Below, piece by piece: positions 26,758-35,378 of a DNA stretch of 64,000 bases. Below the pieces are notes generated by a model. It was not told the origin of the DNA. It searched no databases and worked only from the letters and a program-made list of their open reading frames with translations. Numbering within the stretch: position 1 is the stretch's first letter; each line of letters opens with the position of its first letter. The position numbers and the translations under genes were made by a program. Origin of the DNA: Synechococcus sp. HK01-R (lineage in GTDB: Bacteria > Cyanobacteriota > Cyanobacteriia > PCC-6307 > Cyanobiaceae); NCBI RefSeq assembly GCF_014217855.1, contig NZ_CP059059.1, positions 1,302,001 to 1,366,000 on the forward strand, given 5' to 3'.

Positions 26758-28200
26758 GTGAAACACAAGCATTCCGTTCAGGCTTACATCGAGGATGTTC
26801 CCGTTTGGGATGACGGGTCGCCGCTGGCTGGCCCACCGCTCTCCTCCATGCAGTGGCTGGTCTGGTCCCTGGCCACGGCGGGCAAGTTTTTCGAGGGGAT
26901 GATCGTGTTCATGCAGGGGGTGGGATTACCCCTGATCACCAGGGAGTTCAGCCTTACCGATTTCGACAAGGGTCTGGTGACGGCGGCCACCCTGGCCGGA
27001 ATCCTCCTGGGTGCGCTGCTCCTGGGGGGGCTGGCTGATCGGCTTGGGCGCCAACCCGTTTTCATCGGTGAGATGGTGCTGCTGCTCATCGCGCTCCTGG
27101 TGGCTTCAGCGGCGCCCTCGAAGGGCGTGTTGATCGCCAGTTTGTTTGTGATCGGGCTGTCGCTTGGGGCTGACTATCCCACGGCTCATCTGGTGATTTC
27201 GGAGAGCATCCCGGCCTCGATCAGGGGCCGGCTGGTGCTCGGCGCTTTCAGCTTCCAGGCCATCGGTGCCGTGCTCGGGACGGCGATCGCATCGACTGTG
27301 CTCGGCTCGATGGCGTCATCGCCCAATGCCCTGGATGCCTGGCGGGTGTTCTTCCTGGTGCCAGTGGTGCCCGTGGCTGCCGTGATTTGGGGGCGTCTGT
27401 TTCTGCCTGAGAGCAGTCATTGGCTGGTCAGCCGTGGTCTGCCGGAGAAGGCGGAGAAGCAGCTGCGCAAACTGCTGAATCGTCAAAACCTCACCCTTGC
27501 CGGTGTGGACCGCCTTGAGGAGATCGACGCCCAGCAGCGCAGCCATGACTGGACCAAGTTGTTTCGGGGCAAATATCTGCGTTCGACGATCCTCACCTCG
27601 GTGCCCTGGTTCCTGCAGGATCTCTCCACTTACGGGATCGGCATCTTCACGCCGGTGATCATCGCCACGGCTTTTGGGGCCCAGAGCCATGAGCACACTG
27701 TTTCGGCCCTGATCCACAACGACATGATCGGTGCCCGTGGCACGGCATTGATCGATGTGGGATTCCTGGTAGGCATCGCTGTGGCGATCCTGCTGGCCGA
27801 TCGCTGGGGGCGTATCCCGCTTCAGGTGACGGGGTTTGTCGGTTGTGCGGCTGGGCTCTTCATTGCGGGCCTTGGCGGCAGCGGCTCCACCATCAACCTG
27901 CCGCTGGTGGTCGCAGGGTTCCTGTTGTTCCAGTTCATGACCAACTTCGGCCCCAATGCCACCACCTATCTGTTGGCAGGCGAGGTGTTCCCCACCAAGA
28001 TTCGTGGCCTTGGGGCTGGTTTCGCTGCGGCCAGCGGCAAGGTTGGTGCCGTGTTGACGGCGTTCTTTTTTCCCACTCTGCTTCAGGTGTGGGGCACGGA
28101 CAAGCTGCTGATGGTGTTGGTGGTGACCTCCCTGCTCGGTGCTGTGGTCACCTGGATTTACCGGATCGAGCCCAAGGGCCGCGATATGGAGAGCATCTGA
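26758..28200 (+). CDS. Major facilitator superfamily transporter, sugar-porter type
   Basis: A 480-residue MFS protein with twelve helices. Visible are the loop-2/3 signature GGLADRLGRQPVF, the LGADYPTAHLVISE segment, and the second-half counterpart LLADRWGRIPLQVTG, as in the sugar porter or metabolite:H+ symporter subfamilies. A cytoplasmic loop with WTKLFRGKYLRS lies between the halves. The start is GTG 26758 without a visible ribosome site, so a later ATG such as that before QWLVWSLATAGKFFEG is possible. Substrate unknown. Confidence 0.87.
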   Translation: MKHKHSVQAYIEDVPVWDDGSPLAGPPLSSMQWLVWSLATAGKFFEGMIVFMQGVGLPLITREFSLTDFDKGLVTAATLAGILLGALLLGGLADRLGRQPVFIGEMVLLLIALLVASAAPSKGVLIASLFVIGLSLGADYPTAHLVISESIPASIRGRLVLGAFSFQAIGAVLGTAIASTVLGSMASSPNALDAWRVFFLVPVVPVAAVIWGRLFLPESSHWLVSRGLPEKAEKQLRKLLNRQNLTLAGVDRLEEIDAQQRSHDWTKLFRGKYLRSTILTSVPWFLQDLSTYGIGIFTPVIIATAFGAQSHEHTVSALIHNDMIGARGTALIDVGFLVGIAVAILLADRWGRIPLQVTGFVGCAAGLFIAGLGGSGSTINLPLVVAGFLLFQFMTNFGPNATTYLLAGEVFPTKIRGLGAGFAAASGKVGAVLTAFFFPTLLQVWGTDKLLMVLVVTSLLGAVVTWIYRIEPKGRDMESI

Positions 28201-28228
28201 GGCGCAGTTGTTGCGTTCAGAGCTTTTT

Positions 28229-28285
28229 CATCAACAGCCTTCTTATGCATCAACAGCCTTCTAACGCATTAACAGCCTTCTCTCG
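28229..28285. repeat. Three tandem 19-bp repeats at the end of the CDF gene
   Basis: Units begin at 28229, 28248 and 28267 and share CATCAACAGCCTTCT (third unit CATTAACAGCCTTCT). The third copy covers the last codons and stop of the cation efflux gene; the other two lie downstream of it. No function is known. Confidence 0.85.
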
Positions 28286-29165
28286 CACAGGGACTTGCCG
28301 GGCTTTCGATCTGGATCGTGCAATGGTCGATTCCGAGGTCGGCCAAGGCATGGTTGGCCTCCTGGAGTAGGCAGTCGTCGTTCCAGGCGTGATCCGCCGG
28401 ACGGACCAGATGAACGGTGAGGGCCACCCGGGAGCCTCCCATCGACCAGATGTGCAGGTGATGGAGTGCTTCCACGGCGCCGAGGCTTCGCAGCGTTTCG
28501 CGCACGGCATCGGCATCGATGCGGTTCGGAACCGCATCCAGGCTTTCGGCCAGCGAATCCCGCAGCAGCCGCACCCCCAGCCAGGCCACACTCAGCCCGA
28601 CCCCAAGGCCGGTGAGCGGATCCAGCCAGGTCCAGCCCGTGGCTCCCGCTAGCAGGGCGCTCAACAGCACGGCCGCCGAGACCGCCGCATCACTGAGCAG
28701 GTGCAGGACGGCGGCACGACGGTTGAGGTCATGCTGATGGTGATGGCCAAACAGCCGCGCTGAAACGAGATTCACCACCAGTCCGGCTGAGGCTGCCCAG
28801 GCCACCGGGCCTGCCACCAGCGGTTCTGGTCGGCCGAAGCGCTGAATGGCTTCCACGCACACCACCGCTGACGCCATCAGGATCAACACCGCATTGCTGA
28901 CTGCCGCCAGTTGGGTGGACCGTCCGAATCCGTAGCTGAACCGTTCGGTGGGTGGGCGTCGGCTCAGGTGCTCAGCCCCCCAGCCCAGCAGCAAGCCGGC
29001 CACATCGCCGAGGTTGTGGAGGGCATCGCCGATCAGCGCGATGGATCCGAAGGCGATCCCCACCACGATCTGCAGACCGCTCAGCCCGCCATTGAGGAGC
29101 ACTGTGAGCCTGAAGGCATCGCGACGGCCACCCGAGCCGTGATCATGGTGGTGATGATGGGCCAC
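28269..29165 (-). CDS. Cation diffusion facilitator (zinc efflux)
   Basis: A 298-residue transporter with the His-rich leader MAHHHHHDHGSGG, a feature of zinc-specific CDF proteins. Membrane segments include GLQIVVGIAFGSIALIGDALHNLGDVAGLLLG with the HxxxD metal site, and a mid loop FGHHHQHDLNRRAAVLHLLSDAA, the second site with His and Asp. The cytoplasmic C-terminal domain (LGAVEALHHLHIWSMGGSRVALTVHLV) is the usual ferredoxin-like CTD. It exports Zn2+ or Co2+ across the inner membrane. Its ATG is only seven bases from the divergent start of the phytase-like gene. Confidence 0.93.
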   Translation of the reverse strand: MAHHHHHDHGSGGRRDAFRLTVLLNGGLSGLQIVVGIAFGSIALIGDALHNLGDVAGLLLGWGAEHLSRRPPTERFSYGFGRSTQLAAVSNAVLILMASAVVCVEAIQRFGRPEPLVAGPVAWAASAGLVVNLVSARLFGHHHQHDLNRRAAVLHLLSDAAVSAAVLLSALLAGATGWTWLDPLTGLGVGLSVAWLGVRLLRDSLAESLDAVPNRIDADAVRETLRSLGAVEALHHLHIWSMGGSRVALTVHLVRPADHAWNDDCLLQEANHALADLGIDHCTIQIESPASPCAREGC

Positions 29166-29172
29166 GCATCCC

Positions 29173-30192
29173 GTGCCGCTTTCCCTGATCCTGCCCTGTC
29201 CGCCCGAGGCCGGCTGGGAATTGATCCGCAGGCAGGAGTTGCCGCGTGCTGCAGATGATGGCTTGCCCCTCGGTGGGTTCTCAGCGATTGCCTACCAGCC
29301 GGAAGCCGATCGTTTCTGGCTGCTCAGTGATGCCCCCCAGGGACATCTGGTGCCCTTTGGTGGTGTGGCCCGCTGGATCCGCTCCGGCACACCTCTGCAG
29401 CCGGGGACGCGTCTGCTCCTTCGTGATGGTGGCGGTGAGCCCCTGCCCAGGCGTTTCGATGGGGAGGGCCTTGTCTTGCGGGGCGATCAGGCTTGGATCG
29501 TGAGCGAGGGCAGGCGCAGCAAGCGTTGGCAGGGCCAGCGTCCTCCTCAGCTGCTGCGCTTCTCGATGGCTGATGGTCGTCTGCAGCAGGAGATAGCCCT
29601 GCCAGTGGCCTGGCGCTTCGCCCCCGGTCGGGGCCTGGAGTCGAACAAGGGGCCGGAGGCGCTCAGCAGCGACCCTGATGGCGGTTTGCTCCTGGGGGCT
29701 GAGGCTCCTCTGAGACAGGACAGGACACAGGACGATGTCGACGTTGTGCGGCTTGCCCGCCGCGCACCCGATGGGCAGATGCAGGAGCTCGGCCGGTTGT
29801 CGATCGGTCCTGCCGGAAGCGCCAGCTTGCGCTCTCAGGGGCTCACCGAACTGCTCACTCTGAAACAGCCGCGTGGCCTCCTGGCCTTGCTGCGCAGCTA
29901 TGTTCCGCCCTCTGCCTGGACGGCTCAGCTGCAGTGGTTGCCTTGGCCGGCCGGACCGGCTGCACCACCGCTTCGCCCTTTGGCGGGCTGGGATCTTCTG
30001 GCCTCAGGTCTGCCGCCGGACAACTGGGAGGGCATGACCTGGGGGCCGCGGCTGGCGGATGGTCGTCGGGCTCTTGTGCTGGTGAGCGACGACAACTTCA
30101 ATCCTGCTCAGCGAAGCTGGGTTGCGGTGCTGGCGCCACGGCGTACTGCAGCTTGCAGCGCTGTGGCCCTGCCGCCTGTTCCCTCCTTCTGA
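29173..30192 (+). CDS. Esterase-like phytase domain protein
   Basis: A 339-residue protein with the phytase-esterase-like beta-propeller pattern GGFSAIAYQPEADRFWLLSDAP, then RFDGEGLVLRGDQAWIVSEG, GLESNKGPEALSSDPDGG and WEGMTWGPRLADGRRALVLVSDDNFN. Members hydrolyse organic phosphate esters or bind phosphorylated compounds. No signal peptide is seen after the GTG start, so either the start is internal or the enzyme is cytoplasmic. It precedes phoX by 15 bp on the same strand, which supports a phosphorus-acquisition operon. No Pho box was found, partly because there is no room upstream. Confidence 0.83.
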   Translation: MPLSLILPCPPEAGWELIRRQELPRAADDGLPLGGFSAIAYQPEADRFWLLSDAPQGHLVPFGGVARWIRSGTPLQPGTRLLLRDGGGEPLPRRFDGEGLVLRGDQAWIVSEGRRSKRWQGQRPPQLLRFSMADGRLQQEIALPVAWRFAPGRGLESNKGPEALSSDPDGGLLLGAEAPLRQDRTQDDVDVVRLARRAPDGQMQELGRLSIGPAGSASLRSQGLTELLTLKQPRGLLALLRSYVPPSAWTAQLQWLPWPAGPAAPPLRPLAGWDLLASGLPPDNWEGMTWGPRLADGRRALVLVSDDNFNPAQRSWVAVLAPRRTAACSAVALPPVPSF

Positions 30193-30207
30193 TTCGCTTC
30201 TCTCCCC

Positions 30208-32376
30208 ATGCGCCGTCGCTCTGTGCTCAGCCTGCTCGGCCTCGCTGGGGCCGGACTGTTGGCCAGTCGCACCGAAGCCCAAAGCGTTGGTGTGCCGAAA
30301 CCTCTGGCGAAAACTCTGGGCAAAACCAAAACAGTGCAGGCCGGGACCTGGCCGTTTCAGCCTGTGCCGACGCCCCTGCCGGTGAGCAGCGATGGTCTGG
30401 CGGCGCCTCAGCAGCAGCAGCATTACCGGCAGCTGGCGGTCGAGGATCGTCTGGTGGTGCCGGAGGGGTTTCGCAGCGATCTGCTCGCCGCCTGGGGGGA
30501 TCCCCTGGCGCAGGGTCGCTTTGGCTTCAACAACGACTACCTGGGCTTTGTGCCGCGTGGGGAGAACGAGGCGCTTCTGGTCGTGAACTTCGAATACATC
30601 AGCCCGCTTCCCTGGGTCGATGGCTTTGCAGAGGTGGTGGATCAGCCCCTGCCCTGGCAGGCACTGGTGTCGGCCCTGGCAGCTCGTGATGGTCTGATCG
30701 ATGCCAGCCGCCTCCCCGCCGATGACCCTCTGCTGGGCCTGATCCGCGCGGTGACCGATCAGGCGATGGCGGATCTGGGTGTGGGGGTGATCCACCTGCA
30801 GCGCGATGGTCAGGGGATCTGGCGACGGAGCGTTGACCGCCGGGAACGGCGGGTGGATGGGCTGGCCGGCTGGCAAGATCCCGCCCAGCGCCTGCAGGCC
30901 ACAGGGCCGGCCACGGCGGTGTTCGCAGCGCCCCAGCGTCTGGGTTACGACGATGGTCTAGGGGTGGCGGTGATCGGTACCTTCGCCAACTGCGCCGGTG
31001 GCACCACCCCTTGGGGCACAGTGCTGAGTGCAGAGGAGAACTTCCAGTCGCAGGTGCCGGAGGCTGTGTACGCCGATGGCAGCGCCTCGGAACCCGGGGC
31101 CATGCCCCTGGTCTGCCGGGCCGGCGCCCTGGCAGGCCTTGGCAATCCCTACGGGCTGGCTGGCAACAAGTACGGCTGGATGGTGGAGCTCGATCCGTCG
31201 GATCCCGGCTCGACTGTGCGAAAGCACACGGCCCTGGGTCGCTTCCGCCATGAGGCGGTGGCGATGCGGGCCACGGCCGGTGAGCCACTGGTGGTCTATT
31301 CCGGCTGTGACCGCAGGGGTGGCCACCTTTACCGCTTCGTGAGTGAGAGTCGCGTGACGCGCCCGGAGGATCCCGCTAACTCCCGCCTGCTGGAGGCGGG
31401 GGAGCTCCAGGTGGCCCGTTTTGCTGCTGATGGCACCGGCGAATGGTTGCCCTTGCTGCCGCAGACACCGGTGCAGCCGTTTGCGCCAGGGCGGTTTCAG
31501 GCGGCTGGCCTCAGCTGTCCAGTGGAACTGCCCCATTCCGACCGTGCTCGCGCCGGTGCCGAGCTGTTCCGTGACGATGCGGCGGTGGCTGCCTATGCCC
31601 GGCGGTTCCCTACTCTGGCGGACCTCTATCGCGGCGATGGGGAGGCCTTGCAGGGCGCGATTTTGATTGATGCGCATCTGGCTGCCTCGGCCATCGGTGG
31701 AACCCCCACGGCCCGTCCGGAAGATACGGAGATCGATCCGATCACAGGGGATCTGCTGGTGGCGTTCACCTCTGGTGCTCCTGGCAGTAGCGGCGGTGCC
31801 GACCCGGCGATCTTCAGCGGTCCCAGGGGTGAGGCCAGTTGGGGCCATGGCTGGGTCATGCGCCTGAGTGATGAATCCTCCCGGTTCCGTTGGCGCATGG
31901 CCGTGACCGGAGGGGAGCCCTGGGCCGGTGGACTTGGTTTCACCAATCCCGACAACCTGGCGATTGATCGCGGGGGCAACCTTTGGATCGTGACGGACCG
32001 CTCCACGAAGTCCGCCGCCAGTGATCAATTCGGCAATAACAGCTGCTGGTTCATCCCCCGTTTGGGGGATGGGGAGTCAGCGGCTTGCTTTGCGATCGGT
32101 CCGATGGAATCTGAGCTCACCGGACTCTGCCTCGATCGGCAGGAGCGTGCCCTGTTTCTGGCGGTGCAGCACCCCGGTGAGGTGAACGGGCGCCGTCTGG
32201 CCGGTGCTGAGGAGTATCAGGCCCACCGTCTTCAAGACCGAGATGGCGTCACGATCGAGCAGCTTCGCCGGGTGCCTTTGGGTTCCAATTGGCCTTCGCA
32301 GGCGCCGGGGCGCCCTCCCCGTCCAGGGGTGGTGGTGGTGCAGCGCCTCGACGGTCAACCTCTGCTGGGTGCTTGA
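30208..32376 (+). CDS. phoX: PhoX alkaline phosphatase
   Basis: A 722-residue PhoX (DUF839) enzyme, exported by Tat: MRRRSVLSLLGLAGAGLLAS holds a twin-arginine motif and a short hydrophobic core. The mature protein shows FVPRGENEALLVVNFEYIS, NCAGGTTPWGTVLSAEENF, GWMVELDPSDPGSTVRKHTALGRFRHEA and NLAIDRGGNLWIVTDRS, matching the metal-binding loops (Ca2+/Fe3+). It hydrolyses phosphomonoesters in the periplasm, releasing phosphate under limitation. The 3' end overlaps the convergent iron permease by 22 bases. Confidence 0.95.
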   Translation: MRRRSVLSLLGLAGAGLLASRTEAQSVGVPKPLAKTLGKTKTVQAGTWPFQPVPTPLPVSSDGLAAPQQQQHYRQLAVEDRLVVPEGFRSDLLAAWGDPLAQGRFGFNNDYLGFVPRGENEALLVVNFEYISPLPWVDGFAEVVDQPLPWQALVSALAARDGLIDASRLPADDPLLGLIRAVTDQAMADLGVGVIHLQRDGQGIWRRSVDRRERRVDGLAGWQDPAQRLQATGPATAVFAAPQRLGYDDGLGVAVIGTFANCAGGTTPWGTVLSAEENFQSQVPEAVYADGSASEPGAMPLVCRAGALAGLGNPYGLAGNKYGWMVELDPSDPGSTVRKHTALGRFRHEAVAMRATAGEPLVVYSGCDRRGGHLYRFVSESRVTRPEDPANSRLLEAGELQVARFAADGTGEWLPLLPQTPVQPFAPGRFQAAGLSCPVELPHSDRARAGAELFRDDAAVAAYARRFPTLADLYRGDGEALQGAILIDAHLAASAIGGTPTARPEDTEIDPITGDLLVAFTSGAPGSSGGADPAIFSGPRGEASWGHGWVMRLSDESSRFRWRMAVTGGEPWAGGLGFTNPDNLAIDRGGNLWIVTDRSTKSAASDQFGNNSCWFIPRLGDGESAACFAIGPMESELTGLCLDRQERALFLAVQHPGEVNGRRLAGAEEYQAHRLQDRDGVTIEQLRRVPLGSNWPSQAPGRPPRPGVVVVQRLDGQPLLGA

Positions 32377-33923
32377 TCCCGCTGCTGCCGTTCCAGGCCT
32401 GGGATCAAGGCCAGGGAGGCAACAAGACCCAGAAGCAGGATCATCAGAGCTGGCCAGAGGGCGGCGGCCAACCGCTCATCGCTGGCGTACTGAAACACCC
32501 GCACAGACAGGGTGTCGAAATCGAAGGGGCGCAGGGCGAAAGTGAGGGGCAGCTCCTTCACCGTGTCGACGAACACCAGAAGTGCTCCGACCGCCATGGG
32601 GCCACGCAGCAGGGGGAGATGCACCCGCTGGAGCACATCTGGCCAGCGGCAGCCCAGGCCTGTGGCCGCTTCATCAAGGCTGGGGGAGAGGCGCTCCAGG
32701 GCAGCGTCCAGCCCGCCTTTGGCGACGGCCAGAAAGCGGTCGCAGTAGCCCCAGAGCAACAAGAGCAGAGGAGCGAGACGCCAGGGACCGCCTAGGAGCA
32801 GCAGGGCGAGGGCGAGCACAGCTCCGGGAACGGCATAGCCCATGCCAGCGAGAAAGGTCAGGCTGCGCAGCCATGGAGCGCTGCTCCAGCGTTTGGCGAT
32901 GGCCAGCACCAGGGCTGCCGTGAGGGCTAGCCCAGCTGCCGCGAGGGCAAGGCCGAGGCTGCGTCCAGCCAGCAGCAACAGTTCAGCACTGAGCCCTGAC
33001 TTCAGCTGATCAACGTTGACAGCAGCCCAGAACAGCGGGATTCCCAGGCTGAGCAGCGGGGGGACCAGGGCCAGGGCCTGGGCTGCAAAGGCGCGCTGAC
33101 CCTGCAGGGGCCAGGAGGGTGATTCACCACCGGCCACCCCATCCGACCAGCGACGACTGCGTCGTCGCAACCGCCGTTCACCCACCAGCAACACCATCAC
33201 GATCGCCAGGGTGATCAGGGCAAGACCCACGGCACCGGTGGGATTTCCCTCCGCTTGCCAGGCCTGGAGGATTCCGGCCGAGAGGCTGGGGATGCCGAGC
33301 AGCTGCACGGCGCCAAGTTCGTTCACCACCTCCATGCCCATCAGGGCAATCCCGGCACCGATGGCTGGGAGGGCCATGGGAAGGGCGATCCGTCGGAAGC
33401 TGTTCCAGGGGCCGACCCCCAGGCAGCGGCAGGCCTCCAGTTGGCGACGCCCGCAGATCGTGAAGCTCTCGGTGCTGAGCAGAAAAACGTAGGGGTAGGT
33501 GCTGAGGGCCATCACAAGAACCCCCCATCCCAGTCCATGGATGCGGAGGCCCTGGCGGCTTCCCAGGTCGATCAGGGTGGCGGCAAGCAGATAGGAGGGG
33601 CTGGCCAGGGGGAGGAGCTGGGCGATCCGTAACAGTCGTCGACCCGGAAAACGGCAGTTCGCCAGGAGCCAGCCATTGGCTGTCCCCAGCAGCCCTCCCA
33701 GGAGCGCTGTGCCCAGGAGCAGCAGGGTGGTTCCCCTCAATTGCAGGCCCCCGTCAGCTCCCAGGCGGGCGGAACCGTTGGTCAGCCCCTGCAGGCCCTC
33801 GCGCAGCAGCCCGGCCACAGGCCACAGCGCCAGCAGGGCGAGCAGCAGGGCGCCTGCGCTCAGCAGACGCCGACCAGGCCGCCAAGGCCTCCCTTGGGTT
33901 GCGGTCAGCCTTGAGCTGCTCAT
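32355..33923 (-). CDS. futB: Iron(III) ABC transporter permease
   Basis: A 522-residue protein made of two fused permease halves, each with about six helices, as in FbpB/FutB type iron permeases. The EAA-like cytoplasmic loops are ACRCLGVGPWNSFRRIALPMALP in the first half and EAATGLGCRWPDVLQRVHLPLLRG in the second. It moves ferric iron delivered by the substrate-binding protein. It starts with an ATGA overlap on the futA stop, so the two are translationally coupled. No ATPase gene lies in the operon; the FutC homologue must be elsewhere. Confidence 0.92.
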   Translation of the reverse strand: MSSSRLTATQGRPWRPGRRLLSAGALLLALLALWPVAGLLREGLQGLTNGSARLGADGGLQLRGTTLLLLGTALLGGLLGTANGWLLANCRFPGRRLLRIAQLLPLASPSYLLAATLIDLGSRQGLRIHGLGWGVLVMALSTYPYVFLLSTESFTICGRRQLEACRCLGVGPWNSFRRIALPMALPAIGAGIALMGMEVVNELGAVQLLGIPSLSAGILQAWQAEGNPTGAVGLALITLAIVMVLLVGERRLRRRSRRWSDGVAGGESPSWPLQGQRAFAAQALALVPPLLSLGIPLFWAAVNVDQLKSGLSAELLLLAGRSLGLALAAAGLALTAALVLAIAKRWSSAPWLRSLTFLAGMGYAVPGAVLALALLLLGGPWRLAPLLLLLWGYCDRFLAVAKGGLDAALERLSPSLDEAATGLGCRWPDVLQRVHLPLLRGPMAVGALLVFVDTVKELPLTFALRPFDFDTLSVRVFQYASDERLAAALWPALMILLLGLVASLALIPGLERQQRDQAPSRG

Positions 33924-34960
33924 TGCCAGCCGTTGGCCGTCATCAGTTCGAGCGCCTTGCCATTGAGTTCACCGAGACGGGCGGCGGAAACATCAGCTTG
34001 CCGGAACGGACCCCAGGCCTTCAGCACTGGGTCATCGCCGAAGCCTTTGATCGGATATTCATGGTTGGCGGCTGCGTAGCCCCCCTGGGCCTGATGGGAG
34101 GCAAGAAATTCAAGGAAGCGACGGGCTGCCGCTGGCTGGCGACTGCCGCGGGTGACGCCGGCCCCGGTGATGTTGACGTGAACCGGGTCGGGCCAGACCA
34201 CCTTGACCTTGGTGGAGAGGCTGCGATCGGTCTCCCCTGAGTCGCCTGCCTGCAGTCGGCCCAGGTAGTAGCTGTTGGCCAGGGCGACACCGCAACGCCC
34301 CTGGGCCACGGCCCTTATCATGGGGGTGTCACTGCTGAAGACCGGCTGCGCCAGATTGGCCACCATGCCGCGGATCCAGGCGGCTGTGGCTGCATCTCCT
34401 TGGCGATCGAGCACAAAGGCCACCAAAGACTGGTTGTAGACGCTGCGGCGATTGCGCAGGCAGAGGCGGCCCTTGAGGGCGGGCTGGGCCAGTTTCTCGT
34501 AGCTGTCGACCTCGGAGGGCTGCAGAGCCGCCGGGTTGATCATTGGGGCACGCAGGCGGCGGGTGAGGCCAAACCAGCGGTTCGCTGGATCCCTCAGATC
34601 GGCCGGGATCGCCGCTTTGAGCTTGTCCGAATCCACGGCTTGGAACAGGTTCAGGTCGGCCGCACGATCCAGGCGGGCTGCATCGGCAAGGATCAGCACG
34701 TCTGCCGGCGATTCCGATCCCTCGGAGCGAAGCCGCTGAATCAGGGCGTCGTCCTTCGCTTCCAGCAATTTCACCTTGATGCCGGTTTCAGTGGTGAAGC
34801 GGTCGTAGAGCGCCTGGTCGGTGTTGTAGTGGCGACCGGAGTACACGCCGATTTCCTGTTCGCTTCGGTTGCCGCAGGAGGCCAGGAGCCCTGAGCTGAG
34901 CAGCAGCAAGGCAAAGGCTGAGAGGCGACCCATCCGGGCTTTGTTGAGACTGATCCGCAT
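33920..34960 (-). CDS. futA: Iron(III)-binding lipoprotein of an ABC transporter
   Basis: A 346-residue periplasmic binding protein. The leader ends in LLLSSGLLASCGN with a lipobox Cys, so it is likely a lipoprotein. The core begins IGVYSGRHYNTDQALYDRFTTETGIKV, typical of FbpA/FutA proteins with the metal-liganding Tyr, and later NSYYLGRLQ carries the paired tyrosines that coordinate Fe3+. It feeds the coupled permease futB downstream. The candidate Fur site 20 bp upstream suggests induction by iron starvation. Confidence 0.93.
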   Translation of the reverse strand: MRISLNKARMGRLSAFALLLLSSGLLASCGNRSEQEIGVYSGRHYNTDQALYDRFTTETGIKVKLLEAKDDALIQRLRSEGSESPADVLILADAARLDRAADLNLFQAVDSDKLKAAIPADLRDPANRWFGLTRRLRAPMINPAALQPSEVDSYEKLAQPALKGRLCLRNRRSVYNQSLVAFVLDRQGDAATAAWIRGMVANLAQPVFSSDTPMIRAVAQGRCGVALANSYYLGRLQAGDSGETDRSLSTKVKVVWPDPVHVNITGAGVTRGSRQPAAARRFLEFLASHQAQGGYAAANHEYPIKGFGDDPVLKAWGPFRQADVSAARLGELNGKALELMTANGWQ

Positions 34961-34979
34961 TTGCGAATGGCAACTGGTT

Positions 34980-34998
34980 GCGAATGATACTCAATAGC
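34980..34998 (-). promoter_or_regulatory. Candidate Fur box upstream of futA
   Basis: The minus-strand sequence GCTATTGAGTATCATTCGC matches the 19-base Fur consensus GATAATGATAATCATTATC at 13 positions. It ends 20 bp upstream of the futA ATG. Regulation by Fur is inferred. Confidence 0.6.
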
Positions 34999-35015
34999 CG
35001 CCGCTGGCGGCGGGC

Positions 35016-35040
35016 AAAAAAAATCCCCGCCAAGGCGGGG
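35016..35040 (-). terminator. Rho-independent terminator after the 48-aa membrane protein gene
   Basis: Minus-strand stem CCCCGCC / GGCGGGG with a two-base loop followed by eight T, a textbook terminator. It lies 24 bp after the stop of the small gene and insulates futA from it. Confidence 0.92.
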
Positions 35041-35063
35041 AGTTGAGTTGGGGTTCACAGGGC

Positions 35064-35210
35064 TCAGCGGCGCTGCTGACGAACCGGAATCGGAACCAGG
35101 GCGGGCTCCATCAGGCCGCCTCCACTGTTGTCATCGTCGGAATCGACCAGAAGCCAGAAGGCAACACCTAGAACGATGAGCAGGGTGCCTGCAGTGAGAA
35201 GTTCAACCAT
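35064..35210 (-). CDS. Small single-helix membrane protein (48 aa)
   Basis: ATG at 35210 is preceded by a GGGAGAGGGA purine run, a good ribosome site. The protein begins with one hydrophobic helix (MVELLTAGTLLIVLGVAFW), then an acidic patch DSDDDNSGGG and a basic end PVRQQRR. The stop is followed by a strong terminator, so this short ORF looks like a real independent gene. It resembles small photosynthetic or assembly proteins in shape but I do not recognise it. Confidence 0.65.
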   Translation of the reverse strand: MVELLTAGTLLIVLGVAFWLLVDSDDDNSGGGLMEPALVPIPVRQQRR

Positions 35211-35270
35211 TCCCTCTCCCGGTCGAACGCCACCCTAATCACCTTCGCGGGATTCCGCCTGTGACCAATG

Positions 35271-35378
35271 CTGCGGTTTACAGCCCTGCTGCGGTTTACA
35301 GCCCTGCTGCGGATTACAGCCCTGCTGCGGTTTACAGCCCTGCTGCGGATTACAGCCCTGCTGCGGTGTTCAGCCGAA
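35271..35378. repeat. 18-bp tandem repeat, six units, at the end of the COG0523 gene
   Basis: Units of CTGCGGTTTACAGCCCTG (or GGATTACAG) start at 35271, 35289, 35307, 35325, 35343 and 35361; the last is diverged. On the minus strand, in the frame of the metallochaperone gene, the units read QQGCKP or QQGCNP. The last unit contains the gene's TGA stop in place of the TGT cysteine codon. Confidence 0.95.

Noticed and set aside
35271-35378. Tandem repeat resembling a small CRISPR array
   Set aside because: Units are contiguous with no spacers and encode a peptide repeat in the frame of the neighbouring gene.
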